From NCBI RefSeq assembly GCF_009857535.1, contig NZ_WWCS01000006.1, forward strand, positions 310,001-374,000: a stretch of 64,000 bases of DNA, in the 5' to 3' direction. The stretch is from Duganella margarita (GTDB lineage: Bacteria; Pseudomonadota; Gammaproteobacteria; Burkholderiales; Burkholderiaceae_D). Shown here piece by piece: positions 41,607 through 49,959 of this stretch. The translations under genes and the position numbers were made by a program. The notes beneath the pieces were generated by a model. It saw nothing but the letters and a program-made list of their open reading frames with translations, did not search any database and was not told where the DNA came from. The first letter of the stretch is position 1, and each line of letters starts with the position of its first letter.

Positions 41607-42413
41607 CTAGTAGCACACCGCCAGTTGCGCCTGCTGCTCCAGCGCCCGGGCGGCGCCGACTTCCACGCCGCCGGCGAACAGCTTCAGTTCTCCCGCATCG
41701 AAACGCGTCCAGTGTTCGTTGGAGGTCAGCGGCTGCGTGGCGATCACGGCGATGCGGTCGTCGAGGTGGTTGTGGCGGCGGAAATCGATGCTGAGGTCGC
41801 AATCTATCAGGTGCGCCACCGAGAACGGGTACTCGCGCACCACCACGTGCAGGTCGGTGCTGCAATGGGCAAACACCAGATCGCCATTCGACAGGATGAA
41901 GTTGAACGTGCCGTAGTCGGCGATTTCGCCGGCCAGCGTTTCCAGCGCCGCGTACAGCTGGTGCCGTTCGGGCTGGGTATCGAAGCGCAGCGCCAGGCCG
42001 GACAGCAGGTGGCAGAAGGCGCGTTCGCTGTCGGTGTCGCCCCACGGTGCATACAGGCTGGGATTCGGATCGAACAGTTTCAAATCGCCGTTGTGGGCGA
42101 ACGACCAGGTCTGGCCCCACAGTTCGCGCGTGAACGGGTGGCTGTTTTCCAGCGACACGCGACCCTGCGTGGCCTTGCGGATGTGCGCCACCACGCTGCG
42201 CGCCTTGATCGGGCTGCGCTTGAACTGCGCCGCCAGCGGCGAGTGGATCGACGGCAGGTAATCAGTGTACAAACGGCAGCCGGTCGGCGTGTGCAGGGCG
42301 ATGCCCCAGCCGTCCTTGTGTTCGCCGGTACGGCCGCCGCGCTCGGAAAAGCCGGCAAAGGAGAAATCTACCGCAGCCGGTTTATGGCTGCTCATCGCGA
42401 GGAGTTGGCACAT
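41607..42413 (-). CDS. Class II glutamine amidotransferase (YafJ-like)
   Basis: A 268-residue N-terminal-nucleophile amidotransferase domain without a synthase partner. Cys2 (MCQLLAM) is the catalytic nucleophile exposed after Met removal. Conserved segments are HKDGWGIAL, VVAHIRKATQG, NSHPF, SFAHNGDL and SERAFCHLL, which form the glutamine-binding site in this family. Similar stand-alone proteins (YafJ in E. coli, DUG3 in yeast) have amidase activity; DUG3 acts in glutathione breakdown. No partner peptidase is adjacent. It is divergent from the degenerate EAL gene by 155 bp. Confidence 0.9.
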   Translation of the reverse strand: MCQLLAMSSHKPAAVDFSFAGFSERGGRTGEHKDGWGIALHTPTGCRLYTDYLPSIHSPLAAQFKRSPIKARSVVAHIRKATQGRVSLENSHPFTRELWGQTWSFAHNGDLKLFDPNPSLYAPWGDTDSERAFCHLLSGLALRFDTQPERHQLYAALETLAGEIADYGTFNFILSNGDLVFAHCSTDLHVVVREYPFSVAHLIDCDLSIDFRRHNHLDDRIAVIATQPLTSNEHWTRFDAGELKLFAGGVEVGAARALEQQAQLAVCY

Positions 42414-42568
42414 GGTGGACGACCTGGTTAAACGATGACCTCACGATAGCGGTCGCGTGGCCCGGGCGGAACGAATGTTTTGGCATATCCATAGGCGAAA
42501 GCATTCGTTCTGCTTTCCTGCGCGCAGGCATACGCTGTCGACATTCTCAGTACCCGTAGAGGCGTTCC

Positions 42569-43390
42569 ATGTCATTCCCCATCCTGCAAAAGTACCTGGC
42601 GCGTCTATCCGACGCCACCGGCGCTGCTTCCAGCATCTGGCTCGATCACGAGGGCAAGGCGCAAGGGCGATTTTTCAATTGCACCATGAGCAGCGCGTTC
42701 CAGCCGATCCGCCAGCTGGACGGCGGCGCGGCGCAGGCCTACGAAGGCCTGGCGCGCAGCGTATCGGCGCAGGACCAGGGATTGTCATTATGGAAGCTGC
42801 TCGACCACGCCGCCAGCGATGACGAGTCAATCGAACTCGACCGGCTGTGCCGCATGCTGCACGCGATTAATTTCTTCCGCCAGGCCGGCGAATCGTCTGC
42901 TGACCTGTACCTGAACGTGCACGACCGGCTGCTGAGCGCGGTCAGCAGCAATCACGGCCATGCTTTCCGCCGCATTCTCGATGCGCTGGAATTGCCGCTG
43001 GGCCGGGTGGTGCTGCAATTGCCAGCGGCGACGCCGCAGCAGTGCTGGCTGTTGAATTATGTGTCGGACAACTATCGCCGCAACGGTTTTCGTTTTGCGG
43101 TCAATGTGAACAGCGCCCGCGACGGGCTGGGCGTGCTGGATCGCCTGCGGCCGGACGTGTTCAAGCTCGAGGCGCGCGAACTGCAGGGTCAGAAGGGATT
43201 GCTGGAGCTGTTGCAGCGCAGTGCTGCGTCCAATGTGGCGGTGGTGTTCAAACGGGTAGAGACGGAGCAGCACCTGACGGCGTTGCGCGAACTCGGCGCG
43301 GCCGCAGGTGTGTCATTGCTGGTGCAAGGCTACTTGCTGGATGAGCCGCGCTCGGTGTTACTTGGGGAACCGGCGCGGCGCGCAGCATGA
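42569..43390 (+). CDS. Degenerate, probably non-catalytic EAL-domain protein
   Basis: A 273-residue stand-alone EAL-like protein. The fold is visible in FQPIRQLDGGAAQAYEGLAR, LYLNVHDRLL and DVFKLEA. Catalytic positions are lost: the LEITE box reads LQLPA, the DDFG loop reads NVNSA, and the AEGVET box reads FKRVET. The first Glu, the Asn and the Lys remain. It should therefore not hydrolyse c-di-GMP. Known proteins of this kind, such as YdiV, act by binding other proteins, in that case the flagellar regulator FlhDC. A similar role is possible, but nothing in the sequence names the partner. AGAGG lies 7 bases upstream of ATG 42569. Convergent with the TonB-C gene. Confidence 0.8.
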   Translation: MSFPILQKYLARLSDATGAASSIWLDHEGKAQGRFFNCTMSSAFQPIRQLDGGAAQAYEGLARSVSAQDQGLSLWKLLDHAASDDESIELDRLCRMLHAINFFRQAGESSADLYLNVHDRLLSAVSSNHGHAFRRILDALELPLGRVVLQLPAATPQQCWLLNYVSDNYRRNGFRFAVNVNSARDGLGVLDRLRPDVFKLEARELQGQKGLLELLQRSAASNVAVVFKRVETEQHLTALRELGAAAGVSLLVQGYLLDEPRSVLLGEPARRAA

Positions 43391-43400
43391 ACTGCATTGA

Positions 43401-43742
43401 TTAGTTCAGTACCCATTTGTATTGCACCTGGGCCCAGACTGGCTCGGCGCCGTTGCTGGCTGGCTTGAATTTGCAAGCGGTGCTGGCGCGCAGCGACGCT
43501 TTGTCCAGGGCGACGTGGCCGCTCGACGAAATCACTTTGCTGTCTTTGACATTGCCGTTGGCGTCCACCAGCACGGCCAGTTTGACGTTGCCTTGCAGTT
43601 CGTCGTCTTGCCACGAGTTGCGGTAGGCTGGTGCGTCGCATTCTGCATCGGCCAGGCGTGGAGCGGTGGTGGCGGCGCTAGCCTGGTTCGAGAAGGTCGA
43701 CAGGGCGATCAGGGACAGGGCGGCGATAGAACGGATGATCAT
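43401..43742 (-). CDS. Small exported TonB C-terminal-domain protein
   Basis: A 113-residue protein with a signal peptide (about 1-23, ending NQASAA). The rest is a TonB-C/TonB2-type domain: ELQGNVKLAVLVDANGNV, KVISSSGHVALDKASLRA and KPASNGAEPVWAQVQYKWVL. It lacks the transmembrane anchor and Pro-rich rod of true TonB, so it is unlikely to couple to ExbBD directly. Such short exported forms are common in Oxalobacteraceae and have no assigned role. Two cysteines (DAECDAP and STACKF) could form a disulfide. A 256-bp AT-rich gap separates it from the divergent YcbK-like gene. Confidence 0.82.
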   Translation of the reverse strand: MIIRSIAALSLIALSTFSNQASAATTAPRLADAECDAPAYRNSWQDDELQGNVKLAVLVDANGNVKDSKVISSSGHVALDKASLRASTACKFKPASNGAEPVWAQVQYKWVLN

Positions 43743-43758
43743 GGTAGGCTCCAGTAGT

Positions 43759-43795
43759 TAGTTCAACGGGAAAACTTAATTCGATGAGTGAACTA
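43759..43795. promoter_or_regulatory. Inverted repeat TAGTTCA...TGAACTA in the TonB-C / YcbK intergenic region
   Basis: TAGTTCA (43759-43765) and TGAACTA (43789-43795) form exact inverted arms separated by 23 bases, 17 bases upstream of the TonB-C gene start. They could be half-sites of an operator. The rest of the 256-bp gap (43743-43998) is AT-rich and must hold promoters for both divergent genes; no single promoter stands out. Confidence 0.25.
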
Positions 43796-43998
43796 TACTG
43801 CGACGCACCATATATGAATACTTTATTGTTGGAATGCCTGCCATTAGAAAGGCGTATAACTCCCAGGTAAAATCTATTCCCGATACACAATATTTGTATC
43901 ACTCCCGCAGCTGTATCATTTCTTAAGCGTAAGTTAGGAGCATTTGTGTTTCCCTCTGCATAGGCTATAGTAACAACATTGCTTTTCACGGATAGACT

Positions 43999-44754
43999 AT
44001 GGCATCGCGCAGAGCTTTCATACAGCAGGGGTTGGGGCTGACCGCTGCGAGTTTTTTATCTGTGCCCCTGATCGGCTGTGCCACCAGCACGCCGGTGCGG
44101 CATAGCAGCACGACGGCTTCCTCCAAGCCGGTCGTCAAACCGTCTTCTCCCGTTCAGGCGCAGGCGCAAAGCATGCCGCGCGCCGCCGACCAGCTGGCCC
44201 CGTCCGGCGCCGGCATGAACGGCATGGAGCCGCCACCCGATATTTTCGACGCCCAGGCGCTGGACCTGGAATTCTGGCTGCGGCCGCGCACCATCGAGGT
44301 GGTGCGTCCGGCCAGCAAGGAGCGCGCCAAGCTGCTGTACTGGAAGGACGGCGAGATCATCGAATCGGCCTACCAGGACTTGTGCCATTTGCTGCGCGAC
44401 GTCAACGGCGGCAACGAAACCCGCACCATCGATCCCAAACTGTTTGAAACGCTGTGGGGCACGCAAGCCTTCGTGCAGCGTTACGGTATCGATGCGCCGC
44501 TGGAGATCCTGTCCGGCTACCGCACGCCGGCCTCCAACCAGAAGCTGCGCGAAGCCGGTGTGCCGGCCGCGCGCCAGTCGCTGCACATGGTCGGCCGCGC
44601 CGCCGACATCCGCATCGCCACCCTCAATGCCGAGGTGCTGGGTGGGCTGGTGAAGAGCTTCCGCCAGGGCGGGGTCGGCTTCTATTACCGTGCCGGTCCG
44701 CGCGGCGGCTGGATCCACGCCGACACCGGCCTTCAGCGCACTTGGAAGGGTTGA
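43999..44754 (+). CDS. YcbK-like M15 family peptidoglycan endopeptidase
   Basis: A 251-residue exported protein of the DUF882/peptidase M15_2 group. E. coli MepK (YcbK) is a zinc endopeptidase that cuts mDAP-mDAP crosslinks. The N-terminus has a Tat-like SRRAFIQ start, a hydrophobic stretch and a lipobox-like IGCATS, so it may be an exported lipoprotein. A Ser/Pro/Ala-rich linker (about 33-75) follows. The catalytic domain has ILSGYRTPASNQ, then SLHMVGRAADIRI (SxHxxGxAxD), then GWIHADTG with the last His ligand. Zinc ligands appear complete. The neighbour downstream is unrelated. Confidence 0.88.
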   Translation: MASRRAFIQQGLGLTAASFLSVPLIGCATSTPVRHSSTTASSKPVVKPSSPVQAQAQSMPRAADQLAPSGAGMNGMEPPPDIFDAQALDLEFWLRPRTIEVVRPASKERAKLLYWKDGEIIESAYQDLCHLLRDVNGGNETRTIDPKLFETLWGTQAFVQRYGIDAPLEILSGYRTPASNQKLREAGVPAARQSLHMVGRAADIRIATLNAEVLGGLVKSFRQGGVGFYYRAGPRGGWIHADTGLQRTWKG

Positions 44755-44793
44755 GCGCGATCGGCTACACTGGCGTCTTGGCAACGCAACAGG

Positions 44794-45210
44794 ATGAGCA
44801 TGCAAGACAACAATGAGCCGCCGCGCTTCCGCCCGGTGACGTGGAGCGGGCTGGAAACGCCGGCCGACGTGGAACTGTGGATCGAAGAGCATAACCAGGC
44901 CTTGCAGCAGCATATCGGCAAGAACGAGACCGGCTACGGCGTTTGCTTCACGCTGGCCGAGGGTGGCGAAATCTATCTGCAAACCACGCAGGACGGCCAT
45001 CTGGTGCTGGACGTGACCGACGAAGCGTCCTGGGTCGCGCCGCTGATCATGGCGGCAGCGCGCGTTTCCGAAGCGCCGGCCGGTTCGCTGTGGGTGCTGC
45101 CGGACGATAAGCTGGTGCAGTTGATGATAGGCTTGAGCGGTTTGATTGCCAGTTCTATCCTGGTCGTGGGCCATAACTTTGGCCTGCGTCGTCGCATGGG
45201 CGCCTGGTAG
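44794..45210 (+). CDS. Hypothetical protein with one C-terminal membrane segment
   Basis: A 138-residue protein I do not recognise. Residues 1-105 are soluble and slightly acidic, with PADVELWIEEHNQALQQH and a small beta-rich part (GYGVCFTLAEGGEIYLQTT). A single hydrophobic segment (about 108-128, MIGLSGLIASSILVVGH) lies near the end, followed by a positive tail (GLRRRMGAW), so it is probably anchored with the bulk in the periplasm or cytoplasm by tail insertion. It lies 40 bp after the YcbK-like gene and 23 bp before the ABC binding-protein gene, all on one strand. ATG 44800 is an alternative start. Confidence 0.65.
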   Translation: MSMQDNNEPPRFRPVTWSGLETPADVELWIEEHNQALQQHIGKNETGYGVCFTLAEGGEIYLQTTQDGHLVLDVTDEASWVAPLIMAAARVSEAPAGSLWVLPDDKLVQLMIGLSGLIASSILVVGHNFGLRRRMGAW

Positions 45211-45233
45211 GCGTCCGCCCTGAAAGGAATTCC

Positions 45234-46010
45234 ATGTTTAAACGTGAATTTATGCTGGCGCTGCTTGCGCTGAGCCTCGCCGTGCCGGCCTCGGCGGCCG
45301 ATCTGCTGGCGACCGTCAAGGCGCGCGGCACGCTCAAGGTCGCCACCGAGGGCACGTACCCGCCGTTTAACTACCGCGAGAAGAATGGCGAACTGGCCGG
45401 CTACGATGTCGATGTCGCCCGTATGGTCGCCAGCAAGCTGGGCCTGAAAGTGGAATTTGTCACCAGCGAGTGGGCCAGCATCCTGGCCGGGCTGGCGGCC
45501 GGCAAGTATGACGTCATCGTCGCCCAGGTCGGCATCAATCCCAAGCGCGAGCAGGCGTTCGACTTTTCCGCCCCCTATATCTACTCGATGCCGCAGCTGA
45601 TCGTCCGCAACAACGAGACGGCCGGCTACAAGTCGCTGGCCGACCTCAAGGGCAAGAAGCTGGGCGTGGGACAGGGCAGCGTCTACGAGCAGCAGGCCAA
45701 GGCCGCGGCCGGCATCGAAGTGCGCAGCTATGCGGCCGCGCCGGACACCATGGCAGACCTGGCGGCCGGGCGCATCGACGCCGCGCTCAACGATAGTCTG
45801 ATGTCGGCGTATTTATTGAAGATCTCCAAACTGCCGATCAAGGCCGGCGCGCAGGTCGGCGCGGTCGAGCGCATGGGCATTCCGTTCAAGAAGGGCAATC
45901 CCGAATTCAAGCAGGCGCTGAACAAGGCGTTGGCGGACGCGGCGGCAGACGGTAGCCTCAAGGCCATCTCGCTGAAGTGGTTCGGCGTCGACGTCAGCAA
46001 GGCGCCGTAA
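45234..46010 (+). CDS. Periplasmic amino-acid-binding protein of an ABC importer
   Basis: A 258-residue family 3 solute-binding protein. A signal peptide (about 1-21, ending VPASAAD) precedes the class opening RGTLKVATEGTYPPFNY. The signature GYDVDVARMVASKLG and the ligand-contact regions follow, with DVIVAQVGINPKREQAFDFS in the middle and VGQGSVYEQQA at the hinge. Overall it resembles cystine or polar amino-acid binders (FliY/TcyA type), but specificity cannot be fixed by eye. AAAGGAATTCC precedes ATG 45234. The permease gene follows after 3 bp. Confidence 0.9.
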   Translation: MFKREFMLALLALSLAVPASAADLLATVKARGTLKVATEGTYPPFNYREKNGELAGYDVDVARMVASKLGLKVEFVTSEWASILAGLAAGKYDVIVAQVGINPKREQAFDFSAPYIYSMPQLIVRNNETAGYKSLADLKGKKLGVGQGSVYEQQAKAAAGIEVRSYAAAPDTMADLAAGRIDAALNDSLMSAYLLKISKLPIKAGAQVGAVERMGIPFKKGNPEFKQALNKALADAAADGSLKAISLKWFGVDVSKAP

Positions 46011-46013
46011 GCG

Positions 46014-46676
46014 ATGGACTTGCTGGACCTGCTGCGCGACGCCGCGCCGGTAATGTTGCGCGGCGCCGGCTATACGGTGCTGTTCGCGCTGGCGGCGATG
46101 GCGGGCGGGCTGCTGATCGGCTTCCCGGTGGCGGTGTTGCGTATGCTGCCGTACCGCGTGCTGGCGTGGCCGGCCGGCGTGTACGTCAGCCTGATGCGCG
46201 GCACGCCGCTGCTCGTGCAGATGTTCGTCATTTACTATGGCCTGCCCAGCGTGGGGATTGAATTCACGCCGGTCACGGCCGGCATCCTGGCGCTGAGTCT
46301 GAATTCGGGCGCCTTTCTGTCCGAGAGCCTGCGCGGCGCCATTGCTTCGATCAGTCCGGGCCAGTGGGCGGCCAGCTACAGCCTGGGCCTGGGCTACTGG
46401 CGCACGCTGTACTACGTGGTGCTGCCGCAGGCGCTGCGGGTGGCGGTGCCAGCCATGAGCAATACCCTGATCAGCCTGATCAAGGACACCTCGCTGGTGT
46501 CGGTCATCACGCTAACCGAGCTGATGCTGTCGACCAAGGAAGTCATCGCCACCACCTTTCAGCCGCTGCCGCTGTACCTGACGGCGGCAGCCATCTACTG
46601 GATGCTCAGTTTGCTGTTCGAGGCGCTGCAACGGCGCGCGGAACAACGCTTGAACCGCGCGCACCGCAGCCGGTAA
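46014..46676 (+). CDS. Amino-acid ABC transporter permease
   Basis: A 220-residue inner-membrane permease of the HisMQ family. It has about five membrane segments, the N-terminal family region (GAGYTVLFALAAMAGGLL), VYVSLMRGTPLLVQMFVIYY, and the EAA loop ESLRGAIASISPGQWAASYS with its conserved Gly, which docks the ATPase. It probably works as a homodimer with the adjacent binding protein. No ATP-binding gene follows: the next gene on this strand is a GGDEF-EAL protein. The ATPase must come from elsewhere or be shared. Confidence 0.9.
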   Translation: MDLLDLLRDAAPVMLRGAGYTVLFALAAMAGGLLIGFPVAVLRMLPYRVLAWPAGVYVSLMRGTPLLVQMFVIYYGLPSVGIEFTPVTAGILALSLNSGAFLSESLRGAIASISPGQWAASYSLGLGYWRTLYYVVLPQALRVAVPAMSNTLISLIKDTSLVSVITLTELMLSTKEVIATTFQPLPLYLTAAAIYWMLSLLFEALQRRAEQRLNRAHRSR

Positions 46677-46737
46677 GCGGTACGCTCGACATCCCCGTTG
46701 CGAGATGTTAGTCTTAAAACATCAACCAAGGGGGTGT

Positions 46738-48885
46738 ATGGATAGGACTATGCACGCTGAGATCGCGGGCCTGCCGGTGTTGCCGGGGCAGGCTGCGATC
46801 AAGCCTTATGCGATCAATGCCAACGCGGATGCGGCTGCTGCCGATGCCGTCGAGCCATCGTGGTTCAACGACATCTACCTGCTGGCGCCGGTCGGCTATT
46901 TCGTGTTGTCGTTCGATACCACCATCTTGCAGATGAATGTGGTCGGCGCCGATCAACTGGGCATTCCCCGCACCAACCCGGACCGCGCCACGCTGCGCCA
47001 GTTTGTGGCGCCGCGCTTCCACGATGACTTCGACCGCTTTGTGCGGCGCGCCCTCAACAGCGCCCAGCCCGAACAATGCAATCTGCAGATGCTGCGCGGC
47101 CGCGACAAGCAGGGTTTCCCGGTATCGCTGCGCGCCAGCGCCGACAGCAGCGGCCAGGCGTTGCGGGTGGTGCTGGAACCGGCCGAAGGCCGGCTGCCGG
47201 CGCTGGAGCATAGCGAGGAACGCTTCCGCCGCATCGTCCACCACGCCGAGGAAGGCATTTGGGAAATCGATGCCGCCGCCCGCACCAGCTTTGTCAATCC
47301 CAAGTTGGCGCAGATGCTGGGCTACAGCATCGAGGAGATGCTGGAACAGCCGCTGGTGGCTTTTATGGACGAGGAGGGGCGGATTATCCTCGAACGCAAT
47401 ATCGCCCGCCGGCAGCAGGGCCAGGCCATCCGCCACGAGTTCAAGTTCATCCGCAAGGACGGCGCCGAGCTGTGGGCCACGCTGGTCACCAATCCGATCT
47501 TCGACGGCGAGGGCGGCTACCGGGGGGCGCTGGCGCTGGTCAGCGACATCACCGACAGCCGCGCCTCTGCCGAGCTGATCTGGCAGCAGGCCAACTTCGA
47601 CACGCTGACCGCGCTGCCCAACCGCCATATGTTCCAGGACCGCCTGAACCAGGAGCTGAAGAAGGCGCGCCGCGAGGGCTTGCTGCTGGCGCTGCTGTTC
47701 ATCGATCTGGACGGCTTCAAGGCGGTCAACGACACGCTCGGCCATGCGCAGGGCGACGCCTTGCTGGTGGAGGTGGCGCGCCGCATCGGCCGCTGCGTGC
47801 GCAATTCGGACACGGTGGCGCGGCTGGGCGGCGACGAATTCATCGTCATCCTGCCGGGGCTGGAACGGGTCGACGGCAGCGACCGCATCGCCCAGAGCAT
47901 GCTGACGCTGCTGGGACGGCCGTTTGCGCTGGACGGCGCGCAGCCGTCGATCTCGGCCAGCATCGGCATCGCGCTATACCCGGCCGACGCCGGCGGCGCC
48001 GATGAACTGCTGCACGCCGCCGACCAGGCCATGTACGCCGCCAAGCAGAGCGGCCGCAACCGCTACAGTTACTACACGCAGGATCTGCAACTGGCGGCGC
48101 AAGCGCGCCAGCAGGCCACGCTGGATCTGCGGGCGGCGCTGGCGCAGCAGCAGTTCGAGCTGCATTACCAGCCCATCGTCAACCTGCGCGGCGGCAAGAT
48201 CGAGCGCGCCGAAGCGCTGCTGCGCTGGCGCCATCCGCAGCGCGGATTGCTGGCGCCGGCCGAGTTCCTGCCGTTCGCCGAGGCCGGCGGCATGATGCTG
48301 GAGATCGGCGACTGGGTATTCCGCCAAGCCGCGCAGCAGGCGCGTCGCTGGCAGGATGAGCTGGGCAAAGGCTTCCAGGTCAGCATCAACCAGTCGTCGG
48401 CGCAATTGCGCGGCGATACCGCGGTGTATGTGGACTGGCTGCGTTACGCTGCTGAGCTGGGCCTGTCGCCGCGCAGCATCGTGCTGGAGATCACCGAGGG
48501 CGTCCTGATGGACACCAGCCGCGCCGCCGAACGGCTGCGCGACCTGCGCGAGATGGGCTTGCAGGTAGCGCTGGACAATTTCGGCACCGGCTATTCCTCG
48601 CTGTCCCACCTCAAGCATTTCGGCATCGATCTGCTCAAGCTGGACCGCAGCTTTATCCAGCACCTGGCCAACGACAGCGGCGACCTGGCGATGTGCGAGG
48701 CGCTGATCGTCATGGCGCACAAGCTTGGGCTGCGGGTGGTGGCGGAGGGCGTGGAGACGGTGGCGCAGAGCGGCCTGCTGGCCATGGCCGGCTGCGATTA
48801 TGCCCAGGGGTACGCGTTTGCCGGCGCGCTGCCGGCGCCGGAACTGGCCGCACTGGCGCAGCGCGGCCTGCAGTTACTGCACTAG
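46738..48885 (+). CDS. PAS-GGDEF-EAL c-di-GMP protein
   Basis: A 715-residue cytoplasmic protein. Two PAS-like sensor regions (about 35-150 and 160-280) are followed by GGDEF (about 285-445) with intact RLGGDEFIVIL and an intact RxxD inhibitory site (RNSD). The EAL domain (about 455-705) keeps RAEALLRW, SINQSS, LEITEG, LLKLDRSF and AEGVET. The DDFGTGYSSL loop reads LDNFGTGYSSL, so the second metal-binding Asp is Asn, which should weaken phosphodiesterase activity. I expect mainly cyclase activity, tuned by PAS signals. The start at 46738 has AAGGGGG just before it; ATG 46705 and 46750 are alternatives. Convergent with the flagellin-IN gene, 4 bases apart. Confidence 0.92.
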   Translation: MDRTMHAEIAGLPVLPGQAAIKPYAINANADAAAADAVEPSWFNDIYLLAPVGYFVLSFDTTILQMNVVGADQLGIPRTNPDRATLRQFVAPRFHDDFDRFVRRALNSAQPEQCNLQMLRGRDKQGFPVSLRASADSSGQALRVVLEPAEGRLPALEHSEERFRRIVHHAEEGIWEIDAAARTSFVNPKLAQMLGYSIEEMLEQPLVAFMDEEGRIILERNIARRQQGQAIRHEFKFIRKDGAELWATLVTNPIFDGEGGYRGALALVSDITDSRASAELIWQQANFDTLTALPNRHMFQDRLNQELKKARREGLLLALLFIDLDGFKAVNDTLGHAQGDALLVEVARRIGRCVRNSDTVARLGGDEFIVILPGLERVDGSDRIAQSMLTLLGRPFALDGAQPSISASIGIALYPADAGGADELLHAADQAMYAAKQSGRNRYSYYTQDLQLAAQARQQATLDLRAALAQQQFELHYQPIVNLRGGKIERAEALLRWRHPQRGLLAPAEFLPFAEAGGMMLEIGDWVFRQAAQQARRWQDELGKGFQVSINQSSAQLRGDTAVYVDWLRYAAELGLSPRSIVLEITEGVLMDTSRAAERLRDLREMGLQVALDNFGTGYSSLSHLKHFGIDLLKLDRSFIQHLANDSGDLAMCEALIVMAHKLGLRVVAEGVETVAQSGLLAMAGCDYAQGYAFAGALPAPELAALAQRGLQLLH

Positions 48886-48889
48886 TGTT

Positions 48890-49939
48890 TCAGGAACGCA
48901 GGCGCAGCAGCGACATCACGCGTTCGCGGCTGATGCCGGCCAGCGCCGACGTGATCGACAGCAGCGACTGATAGCCGGGCTGCTTGGTGGTGGAGACGAA
49001 ATTCTGCGCCACCTGGTCCATGCCGCCCTTGGTGGCGGTCGGATCGGCGGTCTGCACGCGGGCCGCCACCTGGGCCAGCGCCTGGCGCACCGACGCGATC
49101 GACTGCTCGACCTTGGACAACGACTGCACCACCTGCGCCAGCGTGGTGCGGATCGATTCGAGGTCGCTGGTTTGCCATGTATCCGGATCGACCTGCGGCG
49201 CTTCCGCATCGGCCTTGACGCGGGTCAGCTGGCCGCCGGGAAAGCGGATGCCGCCGCCCTGCATCGAGATGGTGTCGCGCACATTGGCCCATTGCGATTC
49301 CGCGGTGGAGAAGGTCAGCTGGCCATCGTCGCTGATTTCGGCGCGCACGCCGGCCGGCGCCAGCGCGTCGTTGAAGCGCTGGGCAATCTGGTCGTCGCTC
49401 AAGCCCGGTTCCAGCACCACCGAGCGCACATTCTGACCGCCGCCGATGGAGACCGCAATCACCTCGCGCGCGCCGCCGCGCAGGTTGCCCAGGTTCAGGC
49501 CGCGCACGGTGAAGCTGGTGTTGCTGCCTTTGGTGCTGAAATTGAGCTGGCTGTCGAGCGTACCGCCCGAGGCGCTGGTGCGGCTGCGCCAGCTGTTGCT
49601 GAACTGGCGCACGCGCGCTTCCAGTGCGCCGTCGGAGCGCTGGCGGGTGGCCAGCCGCGTGCTGAGGTCGGACTTCAGGCTGCGCAGCTGGGCCGCGCTC
49701 TGCTCCAGGAAGTCGAGCGCCTGCTGGGCGCCGGAGATGTCGCCTTGCAGCGGTTGGTCCCAATTGCTCAGGCCGCGCCGCAGCGGCGCCGCCGCATTAT
49801 TGGTCGGCGTGACCGGCGTGGCGGTGGCCGCATTCTCGCCGTTCAGGCCCAGCGCGGTGCCGTCCACCGCGCTGGCATTGCTGCCGGCATTGGCGCCGGG
49901 GACAATCACCGGGGGAGTGGAGGCGGACGAGATCTGCAT
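48890..49939 (-). CDS. Flagellin hook-IN-motif protein downstream of flgL
   Basis: A 349-residue protein at the end of the flg operon. The middle part (about 135-220) carries a flagellin_IN-type motif (GAREVIAVSIGGGQNVRSV, then a helix with LSDDQIAQRFNDAL and a beta end GQLTFSTAESQW), as in flagellins and FliD. The C-terminus (about 265-345) has heptad-like helices and resembles the D0 region of filament or cap proteins. The N-terminal 60 residues are low in complexity and Ala/Asn-rich. It is not flagellin: the conserved flagellin N-terminus is missing. I infer a hook-filament junction or filament-associated protein. It lies 20 bp after flgL on the same strand. Confidence 0.7.
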   Translation of the reverse strand: MQISSASTPPVIVPGANAGSNASAVDGTALGLNGENAATATPVTPTNNAAAPLRRGLSNWDQPLQGDISGAQQALDFLEQSAAQLRSLKSDLSTRLATRQRSDGALEARVRQFSNSWRSRTSASGGTLDSQLNFSTKGSNTSFTVRGLNLGNLRGGAREVIAVSIGGGQNVRSVVLEPGLSDDQIAQRFNDALAPAGVRAEISDDGQLTFSTAESQWANVRDTISMQGGGIRFPGGQLTRVKADAEAPQVDPDTWQTSDLESIRTTLAQVVQSLSKVEQSIASVRQALAQVAARVQTADPTATKGGMDQVAQNFVSTTKQPGYQSLLSITSALAGISRERVMSLLRLRS

Positions 49940-49959
49940 ACGTGGCGGCGCTTAAAGAA

